Shown in pieces: positions 11,390 to 22,134 of a DNA stretch of 64,000 nt (the first letter of the stretch is position 1; each line of letters starts with the position of its first letter). Source of the DNA: Solen grandis (lineage: Eukaryota; Mollusca; Bivalvia; Adapedonta; Solenidae); contig CM037782.1 in the NCBI GenBank assembly GCA_021229015.1, positions 42,995,224 to 43,059,223 of the forward strand, read 5' to 3'. The notes under the pieces are model-generated. The model saw only the letters and a list, made by a program, of their open reading frames with translations, had not been told where the DNA came from and ran no database searches. A program made the position numbers and the translations under genes.

Positions 11390-12250
11390 ACTAGAACTGC
11401 CATTGTAATGGCGCAAATACCCCCCTCATGTAGCTTTGTCACAGGAATGAAGTTTACAGTTCTTGTTTCAAGTTTCATCTTGATGCCTTTTATACTTTTT
11501 GAGTTAAAGCCCGGACAAAAAATAAGTCTGAAAATTTACAAAGGGCAATAACTCCAAAATTACGCGACAGAGAGATATGGTTCTTGGTCACTGCATGCCC
11601 CCTCAATGAGATCTATCCACATATGAAGTTTCATCTTGATGCCTTTTATACTTTTTGAGTTACGGCCCGGACAAAAATTAAGTCTGAAAATTTACAAAGG
11701 GCAATAACTCCAAAATTACGCAACAGAGAGTTATGGTTCTTGATCACTGCACTCACCCTCAATGTGATCTATCCACATATAAAGTTTCATCTTGATGCCT
11801 TTTATACTTTTTGACTTACGGCCCGGAGAAAAATTAAGAATGAAAATTTACAAAGGGCAATAACTCCAAAATTATGTGACAGAGAGTTATGGTTCTTGAA
11901 CACTGCACTCCCTCTCAATGTGATCTATCCACATATGAAGTTTCATCTTGATGCCTTTTATACTTTTTGAGTTACGGCCTGGACAAAAATTAAGTATGAA
12001 AATTTACAAAGGGCAATAACTCCAAAATTACGCGACAGAGAGTTATGGTTCTTGGTCACTGCACTCCCCCTCAATTAGATCTACCCACATATGAAGTTTC
12101 ATCTTGATGCCTTATATACTTTTTAAGTTACAGCCCGGACAAAAAAAAACGACAGACAGACGGCTGGACGGCCATATGGCCGGACGGTGAGACAGACAAG
12201 CTGATTCCAGTATACCCCCCCTTACAACTTCGTTGTGCAGGGAGTATAAA
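11390..12250 (+). repeat. Tandem-unit repeat (~160 bp x 5) with terminal hairpin
   Basis: Five similar units carry AAAGGGCAATAACTCCAAAA, ATATGAAGTTTCATCTTGAT and TACGGCCCGGACAAAAA. They are followed by GACAGACAGACGGCTGGACG and a closing palindromic region at 12210-12248 (ACAACTTCGTTGT core). It is related in unit and plan to 3870-4580 but better preserved. Confidence 0.7.
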
Positions 12251-12432
12251 AAAAGGCCATTTAACAAAGGGAGATATTAAAAAATGGGACCAGGTAGAGT
12301 TAAAGTTCTTGGACACTGCAATTTTCCTAGTCGCCATCTGTTTACATTTTTAGTTTCAAGACAATACCTTGTATAATTTTCGAGTATGTTCCGAACAAGA
12401 AAAAAACAGAATTAAACAATGGGAGATAACTA

Positions 12433-13806
12433 AAAAAGAGGGCCAAGATCGCCCTGTGTCGCTCGCCTGAGTAAGATGGCTGTGTTAGGCATAATGACAA
12501 AAAATCTGGCATCTAAAGTGTTTTTCTAACATTTGACTAAGTGACCTACGTTTTGATCCTACCTGAATTTGCACTCAACTGGGAATTCATGCAGTCATCA
12601 TTCATATCAAGTGTAATGAAGACTGGGACAAAAAAGTAGGCTTCTAGAGTGTTCTCAAGATTTTTTTTTAAAATTTGCCCTGGTGACCTACTTTTTGACC
12701 CTATGTTGCCCAGTTTTGAATTCATCCGAAATTTGATGTATACAAACATTCTGACCAAATTACATTAAGGTTAGGCTAAAACTGTGGTCTCTAAAGGTTC
12801 ACAAGGTTTTTAAGATTTGACCGGTTTTTACCAATTTAAATCCTGACCAAATTTCATGAAGACTGGGCCAAAACTGTGGCCTCTAGAGTGTTAACAAGGT
12901 TTTTCTAAGATTTTCTAAGATTTTACTGTGTGACCTAGTTTTTGATTCAAATGGCCTAATTCCATGTGACTCATTTTTGAACTCACACAATATATCATTT
13001 AGACAAATATCCTGACCAAATCTATTGAAATTTGGGCTAAAACCCTGGCCACGAGAGATTTCACAAGGTTATTCTAAGATTTGACCTGGTGACCTAGTTT
13101 TTGACCCCACATGACCCAATTTCGAACTCATCCAAGATATCATGTAGACAAACACCCTGACCAACTTTCATGAAGATTGGACAACAACTGTTGCCTCTAC
13201 ATTGTTCACAAGGTTTTTATAAGATTTGACCGGGTGACCTAGTTTTTGACCACGCATGACCCAATTTCAAACCCATTCAAGATATCATGTAGACAAACAT
13301 CCTGATCAAATTTTATGAAGATTGGACAACAACTGTTGCCTCTACATGTAGACAAACATCCTGACCAAATTTTATGAAGACTGGGCAAAAACTGTGGTCT
13401 CTAGAGTGTTCACAAGGTTTTTCAAAGATTTGACCTGGTGACCTAGTTTTTGACCAAACATGACCCAATTTCGAACTCATCCAAGATATCATGTAGACAA
13501 ACATCCTGACCAAATTTCATGAAGATTGGGCCAAAACTGTGGCCTCTAGAGTGTTCACAAGGTTTTTCTAAGATTTGACCTGGTGACCTACTTTTTGACC
13601 CTACATGACCCAATTTCGAACTCATCCGAGATATCATGTAGACAAACATCCTGACCAAGTTTCATGAGGAATGAGGGTTGGGCCAAAACTGTGGCCTCTA
13701 GAATGTTCACAAGTAATTGTTGACGACGGATGATGGACGACGCACGATGGACAAAAGGCGATCACAAAAGCTCACCCTGAGCACTAGTGCTCAGGTGAGC
13801 TAAAAA
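12433..13806 (+). mobile_element. Element E3: pearl/Helentron-like with ~150-bp core units
   Basis: The head GAGGGCCAAGATCGCCC is followed by CGCTCGCCTGAG. About eight ~150-bp units carry TTTGACCTGGTGACCTAG, GATATCATGTAGACAAACA and TGTGGCCTCTAGAGTGTTC. The end is a GACGACGGATGATGG tract, hairpin and GGTGAGCTAAAAA. The left flank GGGAGATAACTAAAA and right flank TGGGACCAGGGC match the uninterrupted GGGAGATATTAAAAAATGGG near 12270. The insertion therefore fell between A and T without a target-site duplication. Confidence 0.75.
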
Positions 13807-14079
13807 TGGGACCAGGGCAATAACTCTACCATCCATGAGACAACTCAAGTGAAATTTATGACACACACCTTTCCACCTGATAATCAATGCATACCCAAAA
13901 TTTGAATCAAATAGGTTAAGAAATGTAGAAGTTGCATCACAAGATATGAAGAGTCGAATCAAACTGGCCACCTTTATGTATATATGAGAAGCATACTTGA
14001 CCTATGAGTAATGTCACCCTAGCGTATTCAGCTTATGCCTAATCTATGATGAGGATATTTGTAGCATACAATTTTTATG

Positions 14080-14568
14080 CTGAAAATATTTTGATATATG
14101 GTGCTGTGGTTTTGATATATGGTGCTGTGGTTTTGATATATGGTGCTATGGATTTGATATATGGTAAAGTTATTTTGATATATAGTACTGTGGTCTTGAT
14201 ATATGGTGAAGTTGTTTTGATATATTGTGCTGTGGTTTTGATATATGGTGAAGTCATTTTGATATATGATGCTGTGATTTTGATATATTGCACTGTGATT
14301 TTTACATATGGTGAAGTCTTTTTGATATATGTTGCTGTGGTTTTGATATATGGTGCTGTGGATTTGATAAATGATGCAGTGGTTTTGATATATGGTGAAG
14401 TCGTTTTGAAATATGGTCATGTGGTTATGCTATATGGCGCTATTGTTTTTACATATGGTGAAGTCGCTTTGATATATGATGCTGTGGTTTTGATTTATGG
14501 TGCTGTGGTTTTAATAAATGATGCTGTGGTTTAGATAAATGGTGAAGTTGTTTTGATATATGGTGCTG
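14080..14568 (+). repeat. 21-bp minisatellite, left block
   Basis: About 23 copies of a 21-bp unit (TTTTGATATATGGTGCTGTGG and variants with GTGAAG or GATGCT). Because 21 is divisible by three and the unit lacks stops in several frames, both strands show 70-160-residue frames of repeating LIYGAVV or YIKTTAP type. This is a consequence of the repeat and there is no other evidence of coding. The array continues at 15825 beyond an inserted element. Confidence 0.85.
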
Positions 14569-15824
14569 CATACATGCCATATTTTCAGTATGTCTCCCAG
14601 GGAGGTTTTGAAATTTTCACAGGGAGATTTGGGGTCCAGCCAGGGAGATTTTACGAGTGACGACATATATCAAAGAGACGTTCTTCATAAAAAATTTAAA
14701 AAAATACACATTTTATTACCCCTTCATTAAATTTATTAACAGTTTATATTATATACTGTTTATTGCATTTAATGAAAATACCATTAAAATATATATCTAA
14801 AAAAATCTCAAAATTTATTAATAGATCTAATTCAACTAGAAACCTAACTTTCCACATTCACCGAAAAAAATCAAATTTTTCACATTAAATGCAACACTAC
14901 CTTGTAACAGATCGGAGATCATGCCATTAACATCAAACACATTTAAATTGATACAGTATCTTTGATTTATTGAATGATTTCTGATCATATGGTTTTAATT
15001 AATGGGGATGAATAAAGAGTTAGATCATATTTAATAATATTTGCACCTTCTGTCTGTATTTTCTTCTTTTTTTTCTAAATTGAATTGCTTTTAGCTAAAA
15101 TACTGTTTAGCTTAAAATATTTATCGTGTACGGTATGGTGTTATGAAGTGGTTACCCAACTCTTCCGATCACATCTCATTATATTATTCAGCAGACGATA
15201 TCCGTTGTTAATCAAATCAGTGTGAAAATTGTACTTCATTTGCAATTTACCGCTAGCTGAGGTGTACTTTCTATGATGTGTCAATATGATGAGTTTTTGT
15301 TAAGATTTAAATGATTGGTAAACAGCTGATCTAATTATCATTTATTGTTTACACTTCCGGTAAGTAAGGATTAGCTATTCTCCGGGACCTTTTTGACCAT
15401 GCTAAGATATACTAAAGCAATCATTTATGTCTTTATTACAGTGTACCAAATGCATTCTAACCTTACTCATTCTAGCTTTAGTATTGCCTTGATAGCCGCT
15501 AATTATCCGACGATAATTGTTTCAACTGATAGACTGGCGAATCTGCTACCTGTCTGAATCATGCAATTTGATTGGATAAGGACGATCACACATTGCCTGT
15601 GGCTGTGCACAGCACACTGGTCAGGATTGATACTAACACATGTTCTTATGTAATCTTCCTGATCCTGTATCATAGCTCGGTAATAAAATGGATTATAATG
15701 AGTTCAAAGGGAAACCGGTTTGATTTAAGTCAGACCGGGAGATTTTCACCTCCCGGCGGGAGATCGGGAGACAAGTCGAAATCCCGGGAGATTTTATCTC
15801 CCGCCGGGAGATATGGCATGTATG
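14569..15824. mobile_element. 1.26-kb TIR element inserted in the 21-bp minisatellite
   Basis: Bounded by the perfect 14-bp inverted repeats CATACATGCCATAT (14569-14582) and ATATGGCATGTATG (15811-15824). GGTGCTG lies on both sides, compatible with a 7-bp target duplication, although the host repeat contains that word anyway. Both subterminal regions are rich in GGGAGATTTT/TCTCCC words, including palindrome GGGAGATTTTATCTCCC. No transposase is visible, so this is a non-autonomous DNA transposon, possibly hAT-like on the basis of subterminal repeats. Confidence 0.75.
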
Positions 15825-16350
15825 GGTGCTGTGCTTTTGATATATGGTGCTATGGATTTGATAAATGGTGCTGTGGATTTGAAATATGGTGAAGTTGTTT
15901 TGATATATGGTGCTGTGCATTTGATATATGGTGATATGGATTTGATAAATGGTGATGTGGATTTGAAATATGGGAGTTTTTGTATTGGTGTGTCATTGTT
16001 GGTGATTGGTTTGATAAATGGTGTGATTGAATTGGTGAGTTTTGTTAGGCTTGCATTTGTATGGTGATATGATTGTAATGTGATGTGGATTATATTAGGT
16101 GCTGTGGTTGATATGATTCTGTGTTTATTATGGTGAAGTGTTTTGGTATATGGTGTATGCTTTATATGATGTGCTGGTTGGATATATGATTTGTGATTGA
16201 TATGGTGAAGTCGTTTTGATATATGGTGCTGGATTTGATATATGGTGCTGTGGTTTTGATATATACTGTGGTTTTGATATAATTTAGGTGCTGTGGTTAT
16301 GATATATGGTGCTGTGGTTTTGATATATTGTTCTGTGGTTTTGTATATAC
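15825..16350 (+). repeat. 21-bp minisatellite, right block (degenerate)
   Basis: Continues the GATATATGGTGCTGTGG repeat after the inserted element. Copies decay rightwards, with odd-length units and runs such as TGGATTTGATAAATGGTG. Confidence 0.8.
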
Positions 16351-16726
16351 TACTGTCTCTTTCTTCATTATCTCTTCAGCAAAGAAAAGGTTAAAAGGTA
16401 CAAACTTTAAACAGTCGACCTTCAGTTACTCGAACAGGCTGAGGGGACAGCAATTTGTTCTAGTCATCAGTGGTTCGACTCAATTTGGTTAAATTGATTT
16501 ACATACATGTATTAAACATCATTATTTATTATTAGGCCCTCTTTTAGCACTGATTGAGTAAAGTAGATTATCGTATTTTGGTGAAATGATGTTACATGCA
16601 TCATTAAATAAATTAAATCTTTTATTCTTTAAATATCACATAAATCCATTAAATGACAGCTGACAAAATCCATTATCAAAGCACAAACTTCAGTGATGAT
16701 GTTTATTTCGTACACGTCCATGTACA

Positions 16727-17149
16727 CATACAGTGGTGCTATCGTATCTGTTGTCAAAAAATACGATTGATATACGATTGAAATACGAACGATATACGAT
16801 ATGCAATATACGATACACGGTAAGCATGGTTTATATGACATTTTTTATACCTGCAAGCTTGGTTTGACTAGTTCAGGAATATGCAAAAACTTTGTGTTGT
16901 TAACAATATTTATTGTCACCTATAACTGGTAAACCGTTTGTCCATCTGAAATAAACATAGCGAGCAACAGGAAATGGGGACAAACTAAATTGCGGTCCCC
17001 CTGAAAAAGCAACTGACTATGCGATCTTCATCGAGACCAACGTTAAGCATATGTAATGAGAGAACGATTTTTTTTTTATAATGATTATCTATAAATACAT
17101 TTCTTATGATTACGTGTAATGATAACAATCACCAATAAAAACAAATAAC
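16727..17149 (+). repeat. Local duplication, copy 1
   Basis: Shares long near-identical stretches with 21627-22134, such as AAACTAAATTGCGGTCCCCC (21627 copy: TACTAAATTGCGGTCCCCC), ACACGGTAAGCA and ATATGCAAAAACTT. Both copies lead directly into a pearl-like element head followed by the same ~70 bp. The region has many ATACGAT/ATCGTAT words and can fold. Confidence 0.75.
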
Positions 17150-17674
17150 AACAAGAGGGCCATGATGGCCCTGAAACGCTCACCTGAGTACCATTGCTAC
17201 AACTGATTACAAAGTTTTTAAACAGACAAGAATAAGGATCCTTCCTGTAAAATTTCATCAAAATCTGCTCTGTGGTATAGGAGGAAATGTCATTTATAGA
17301 TTATTCTATCTTTTGCTCTGGCGGCCATTTTGGTTGGCGGACCGGAAAGATTTTAGCTATTTTTGTGCAGTATCAGCCAATGATCATTCCTATTGAATAT
17401 CATTTAAATCTGCTAAGCGGTTTAGAGGAGATGTCTTTTAAAGATTTTTTTATTTTTAGCTCTAGCGGCCATCTTGGTTGACGGATCGGATTGATCTTAG
17501 CTTAATTTGCTAAGTAACACCTAAGGATCATTCCTATAAAATTTCATCAAAATCTGCTAGGCGGTTTAGGAGGAGATATCGTTTAAAGCAAAAGTTGACG
17601 ACGCACGATGGACGCCGGATAAAGACTGATCACAATACTTCACCTGTGCACTTTGTGCTCAGGTGGGCTAAAAA
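17150..17674 (+). mobile_element. Element E4: short pearl/Helentron-like copy
   Basis: The head has palindrome GGGCCATGATGGCCC and then CGCTCACCTGAG. Three to four single ~125-bp units follow (GGATCATTCCTATNNAAT-type, CTCTGGCGGCCATTTTGG). The end is a GACGACGCACGATGGACG tract, GTGCACTTTGTGCTC and AGGTGGGCTAAAAA. Its unit matches one half of the dimer unit of E1/E2. Confidence 0.7.
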
Positions 17675-17684
17675 TCGTTGTCCG

Positions 17685-17960
17685 CTGAATTTCTTCAGAA
17701 GAAATAAGCCTAGGTTTGTGAAACTTGGTAGAGACAATGTCCATGGCCAGTTGACGATCACTTTTAAATTTTGAGGTCAATAGGTCAAAGGTCAAGATCA
17801 AAGTGACACTTAGTGTAAAATCAATGTCTGATCATTAACTTGAGAAGGAATAAGTCTAGGATTGTGAAACTTAGAAGGGACATTGTCCATGGCCTGTAGA
17901 TGGCCCCTATGATTTTGAGGTCATAAAGTCAAGGGTCAAGGTCACAACTAAGGTCATGAG
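17685..17960 (+). repeat. Two ~125-bp tandem units, AGGTCAAGGTCA type
   Basis: GTGAAACTTGGTAGAGACAA/GTGAAACTTAGAAGGGACA, TGTCCATGGCC and TTTTGAGGTCA recur twice. It runs into the start of repeat R copy 2. Confidence 0.6.
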
Positions 17961-18980
17961 AGGAGAAGGCCCTATCATTTGTTTGGGACAAATGTAATCT
18001 AGTCATTTTTACTATTCTACTTTTTTCTTTATTTTGAGGTTCAAATTAAAACAGGTTGCAGATGAGGCAGCAGCATGAAATTTTAACAGTAACATCAGTG
18101 ACTTTAGCCCTTTTGAATGTCCCATTGTTTTCTTCATGTGACGTCACATGACGTCTGGGCTGAAAAAAGTCATCATTTCTGGGCCGATTTACTTTATTTG
18201 TTCACCGAATGTATATATTACATTCTTGTTGAGCAGGATTATATACATTTTGCAATATTCGAAAAGATCAAGGATCTATGGCTGAACCAAGTTTTGAACT
18301 TTGGACCTGAAAATGTATTTAAGTATTACGAAGCACTCAGATAAGCTAGAAACTTGAAAGTTGGACAGAACATGTGTCTACCCCAAGTGCACTTAATATC
18401 TTATACCTGGACAATTATTGATTTTTGTAAATAAGAGTATGAATATAATATGTAAAATAATGCATGGCTGTTCGTTTTGGTGTTTAAATTTTAAAGATTG
18501 ACCTAAAATTCATGAAGTTAAAGGGAAAAAACAAAACAGCATTAACATATTTTACCCAGATTTTTGCCGTTTTCTCAAGGTTTAACCGCCCATACCTTAA
18601 AAAAGTGGTTAAAGATACATACATTCATAAAGCGTGCGAATTGTGGGGAATTTAAAGATGGTACTTAGCTTTTTAAAATTGGATATCATAATTTTTATAA
18701 GGAAGTTTCTTGAAAAATAAGACTTCATATAAACCAATTTTTTTATGCACTTCTGCAGTTAGTCCAAATCTCTTTATTGCTTTTTTCTATGAAAATATTA
18801 ATTTTTGAAAATTATATAAAGATCAATATTTATAGTTTGTTGCAATGCGGTTCTAATGGTATCCAGATTTTAATGATATCAGACCATTAATTATAAAGTT
18901 ATTTATTAAAGGGTAGTAATTGACATGAACATCTTTTTGCCGATTTTTGCCATTTCTTGAGAAATAACTTTCTATAACTC
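17960..18980 (+). repeat. Large dispersed repeat R, copy 2 (left part)
   Basis: Contains the reverse complement of 7036-8100, including CTTCATGTGACGTCACATGACG and GATCTATGGCTGAACCAAG, and of the 370-bp units. A short hairpin near its start, CATTTGT (17976-17982)/ACAAATG (17988-17994), corresponds to the larger one in copy 3. Element E5 interrupts it at 18984, and it resumes at 20027. Confidence 0.7.
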
Positions 18981-18983
18981 AAA

Positions 18984-20026
18984 CAAGAGGGCAAAGATGG
19001 CCCTGTGTTGCTCACCTGAGTAAGATTGCTGTGTTAAGCATGATGACAAAAAATATGGCATCTAAATTGTTTTTCTAACACTTGACTAAGTGACCTAGAT
19101 TTTGATCCTTCGTACTCAACTGGGAATTCATGCAGTCATCATTCTTATCAAGTGTAATGAAGACTGGTACAAAAATGTAGGCCTCTAGAGTGTTCACAAG
19201 ATTTTTCTAAAATTTGCCTTGGTGACCTACTTTTTGACTCCATGTAGCCCAGTTTTGAATTCATCCGAGATTTGATGTAAACAAACATTCTGACCAAGTT
19301 ACGATAAGGTTAGGCTGAAACTGTGGCCTCTAGTGTGTTCACAAGGTTTTTCGAAGATTTGACCTGGTGACCTAGTTTTTGACCCAACATAACCCAATTT
19401 CAAACTCATCCAAGATATCAATGTAGACAAACACCCTGAGCAAATTTCATGAAGATTGGGCCAAAACTGTTGCCTCTATAGTGTTCAAAAGGATTTTCTT
19501 AGATTTGACCTGGTGACCTAGTTTTTGACCCAACATGACCCAATTCCAAACTCATTTGTCATAGCATAAAAACAAACACCCTGAAAAAGTTTCATGAAGA
19601 TTGGGCCAAAAATGTGGCCTCAAGCATATTCACAGGGTTTTATTAATATTTCACCAGGTGACTTAGTTTTTGACCCCACATGACCAATTTTTGAACTCAT
19701 CCAAGATATCATGTAGACAAACATCCTGACCAAATCTAATGATGATTGGACTAAAACTGTGGCCTCTAGAGTGTTCACAAGGTTTTTCTAAGATTTGACC
19801 TGGTGACCTAGTTTTAAACCTCAAGTGACCCATTTTCGAACTCATCCAAGCTATCATGTAGACAAACATCCTGACCAAATCTAATGAAGATTGGGCTATA
19901 ATGGTGGCCTCTAGAGAGTTCACAAGCAAATGTTGACGATGGACGACGCACATCGCACGACGCACAAAGGACAAAAAGCGGTCACAAAAGCTCACCCTGA
20001 GCACAAGTGCTCAGGTGAGCTAAAAA
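18984..20026 (+). mobile_element. Element E5: pearl/Helentron-like, same core class as E3
   Basis: The head CAAGAGGGCAAAGATGGCCC is followed by GCTCACCTGAG. About six ~150-bp units (GACCTGGTGACCTAGTTTTT, ATGTAGACAAACATCCTGAC) follow, then a GACGATGGACGACGCAC tract, hairpin GAGCAC..GTGCTC and GGTGAGCTAAAAA. It is inserted in repeat R after CTATAACTCAAA. The equivalent empty site near 20395 reads CTATATCTCAAAATCCGTAA, so no target duplication is evident. Confidence 0.75.
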
Positions 20027-20560
20027 TGTAACAGATAAGTTGAAACATGAACACGTGAAATGTTGGAAATTTGAAGACCTTTCTAATGATACCTAGGTTT
20101 TTAAAATTGGACATCCTATTATAATAAGGAAGACACATGAGAATTAGAACTCACTTAGACCATTCTTTCATGAATTTCTGCAGTTAGCCCCAATCACTTA
20201 ATTGCTTTTTTGTAAGAAACTATTAATTTTTGAAAATAACATATAGAACAATATTTTAGCATGATGCAATGCGGTTCTAATGGTATGCAGGTCTTAATGA
20301 TCGGACCATTAATTTATTAATAAGTTATTTGTCAAAGGGTAGTAATGACATGAACATCTTTTTGCCAAATTTTGCCTTTTTTTTTTAGGAATAACTTTCT
20401 ATATCTCAAAATCCGTAACAGATAGGTTTAAATTTGAAGTAAGAGAATGTTGAAATTTAGAAGACCATTCTAACAGTCCTAGGCTTTTAAAATCAGACAT
20501 CATATAAGGAAGTTACATGAATATAAGAATTTCTGAGAAACGTTTTTCCTTGTGCTTTGA
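20027..20560 (+). repeat. Repeat R, copy 2 (continuation right of E5)
   Basis: Reverse complement of the 370-bp unit at 6282-7030, with AATTTCTGCAGTTAGCCCC, AATGGTATGCAGGTCTTAAT and TTTTTGCCAAATTTTGCC. It completes the unit cut by E5. Confidence 0.7.
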
Positions 20561-20994
20561 TCCCACATATTATTAAATTTTATTTCTGTTACATTAAAGG
20601 TATAATGTAATACAGCTATTAATTTTGATGCTCTGTGCCCCCTTCAATTCAGCAAGAATATTCAATTAAAATATAAGAAAGAAATGTTTTGCAAGAAAGG
20701 AACCTTGTATACCTTTATAGCATCTAAAGAGGGCTAGTGCTAATTTCATTCCCTTGTAGAACACCAAATTTGTTATTTTAAATGGTTCTTGAAAAGCTAT
20801 TATAATCCCTTTTGAATGCATTGACTTTAAATTTTAAATTATGTCATACATGTATGACATTACAGATTTCATCTGCTTTTTATATAAGTTTGCACTCTAG
20901 AACTGTCAGTTCGGGACAGATTTTCTTCAATTTTAAAAGATGGTGTATGTCAGAAAAGTAAATAAGTATGATCAGGTTTGACATGGTTTGCAGT

Positions 20995-21626
20995 GCAGAA
21001 AGCCCTTTCTTTTGTTCAAAACAAAAGAAGTCTAGTTAGGGCTTTCTGCCTCAAGCTATGTTATGTTTTTCTTCTTCTTATATTATTATTCTACTTTTTT
21101 CTTCCTTTTGAGGTTCAAATTAAAATAGGTTACCGAGAAGGCAGCAGCATGAAATTTTAACAGTATGCACAGTGACTTTGGCGCTTCTTATTGCAGCATT
21201 TTTTTCTTCATGTGATGTCATGTGACGTCAGTGATGAAAAACCTACCAAAGCTTGTACGCACTCTACAGCCGTCATTTCTTAACCAAATGACATGATTTT
21301 TTCACAGAATGTGTGGATTACGATTTAGTTGTGCAGGATTATATACATTTTGCAAGATTCAAAAAGACCAAGGACCTATGGCTGAACCAAGTCTCGAACT
21401 TTGGACCTGAAAATGTATTTAAGTATTATGAAGCTTTCAGATAAGCTAGATACTAAAATTTGGACAGAACATGTGTCTTATCAATTTCTTACAGCTCTGA
21501 AAAGACTGACGTCGTATGACGTAAAATGACGCGTTAAAAAACATTTAATCCAAATGTAGGGTTTTTTAGCCCTACATGCCTTAACTTTTGACTGATTTGC
21601 ATAAAATGTTCAGTGAATGTGCAACA
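20995..21626 (+). repeat. Large dispersed repeat R, copy 3
   Basis: Starts with a long imperfect hairpin. Outer arms are GCAGAAAGCCCT (20995-21006) and AGGGCTTTCTGC (21038-21049). Inner arms are TTCTTTTGTT (21007-21016) and AACAAAAGAA (21020-21029). The rest matches copy 2, with a variant CTTCATGTGATGTCATGTGACGTC. It stops at the local duplication at 21627. Confidence 0.7.
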
Positions 21627-22134
21627 TACAGTGGCGATATCGTATCAGTTGTCAAAATATACGATTGCTATACGATTGAAATATGAATGATATGCAATAT
21701 ACGATATGTACGATAGCAAGCTTGATTTCCTTTTATAATCTGATACCATACGATATACGATCCACGATCTGCGATTTACGGTATGCGATACACGGTAAGC
21801 ACGGTTTACATGACATTTTTATACATGTACCTGCAAGCTTGATTTGACTACAAGTCCAGAAATATGCAAAAACTTCATGTTGTTAACAATATTTATCGTT
21901 ACATATAACTGGTAATCCGTGTGTTCCTCTGAAATGAACATAATAATAGCGAGTGACAGGAAATGGGGACATACTAAATTGCGGTCCCCCCTGAAAAAGC
22001 GACGGACTCTGTTATCTCCATCAAGACCACTGTTAACGGCACATGTAATGAGAGAAAGTTAAGTTTTTTTTAAATGAAGATTATTTATAAATATATTTTT
22101 ATTATTACGTGTAATAATAACAATCACAATAAAA
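21627..22134 (+). repeat. Local duplication, copy 2
   Basis: Pairs with 16727-17149. It has about 85 additional bases of ATACGAT-rich sequence near 21700-21785, and it too leads into a pearl-like head. Confidence 0.75.
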
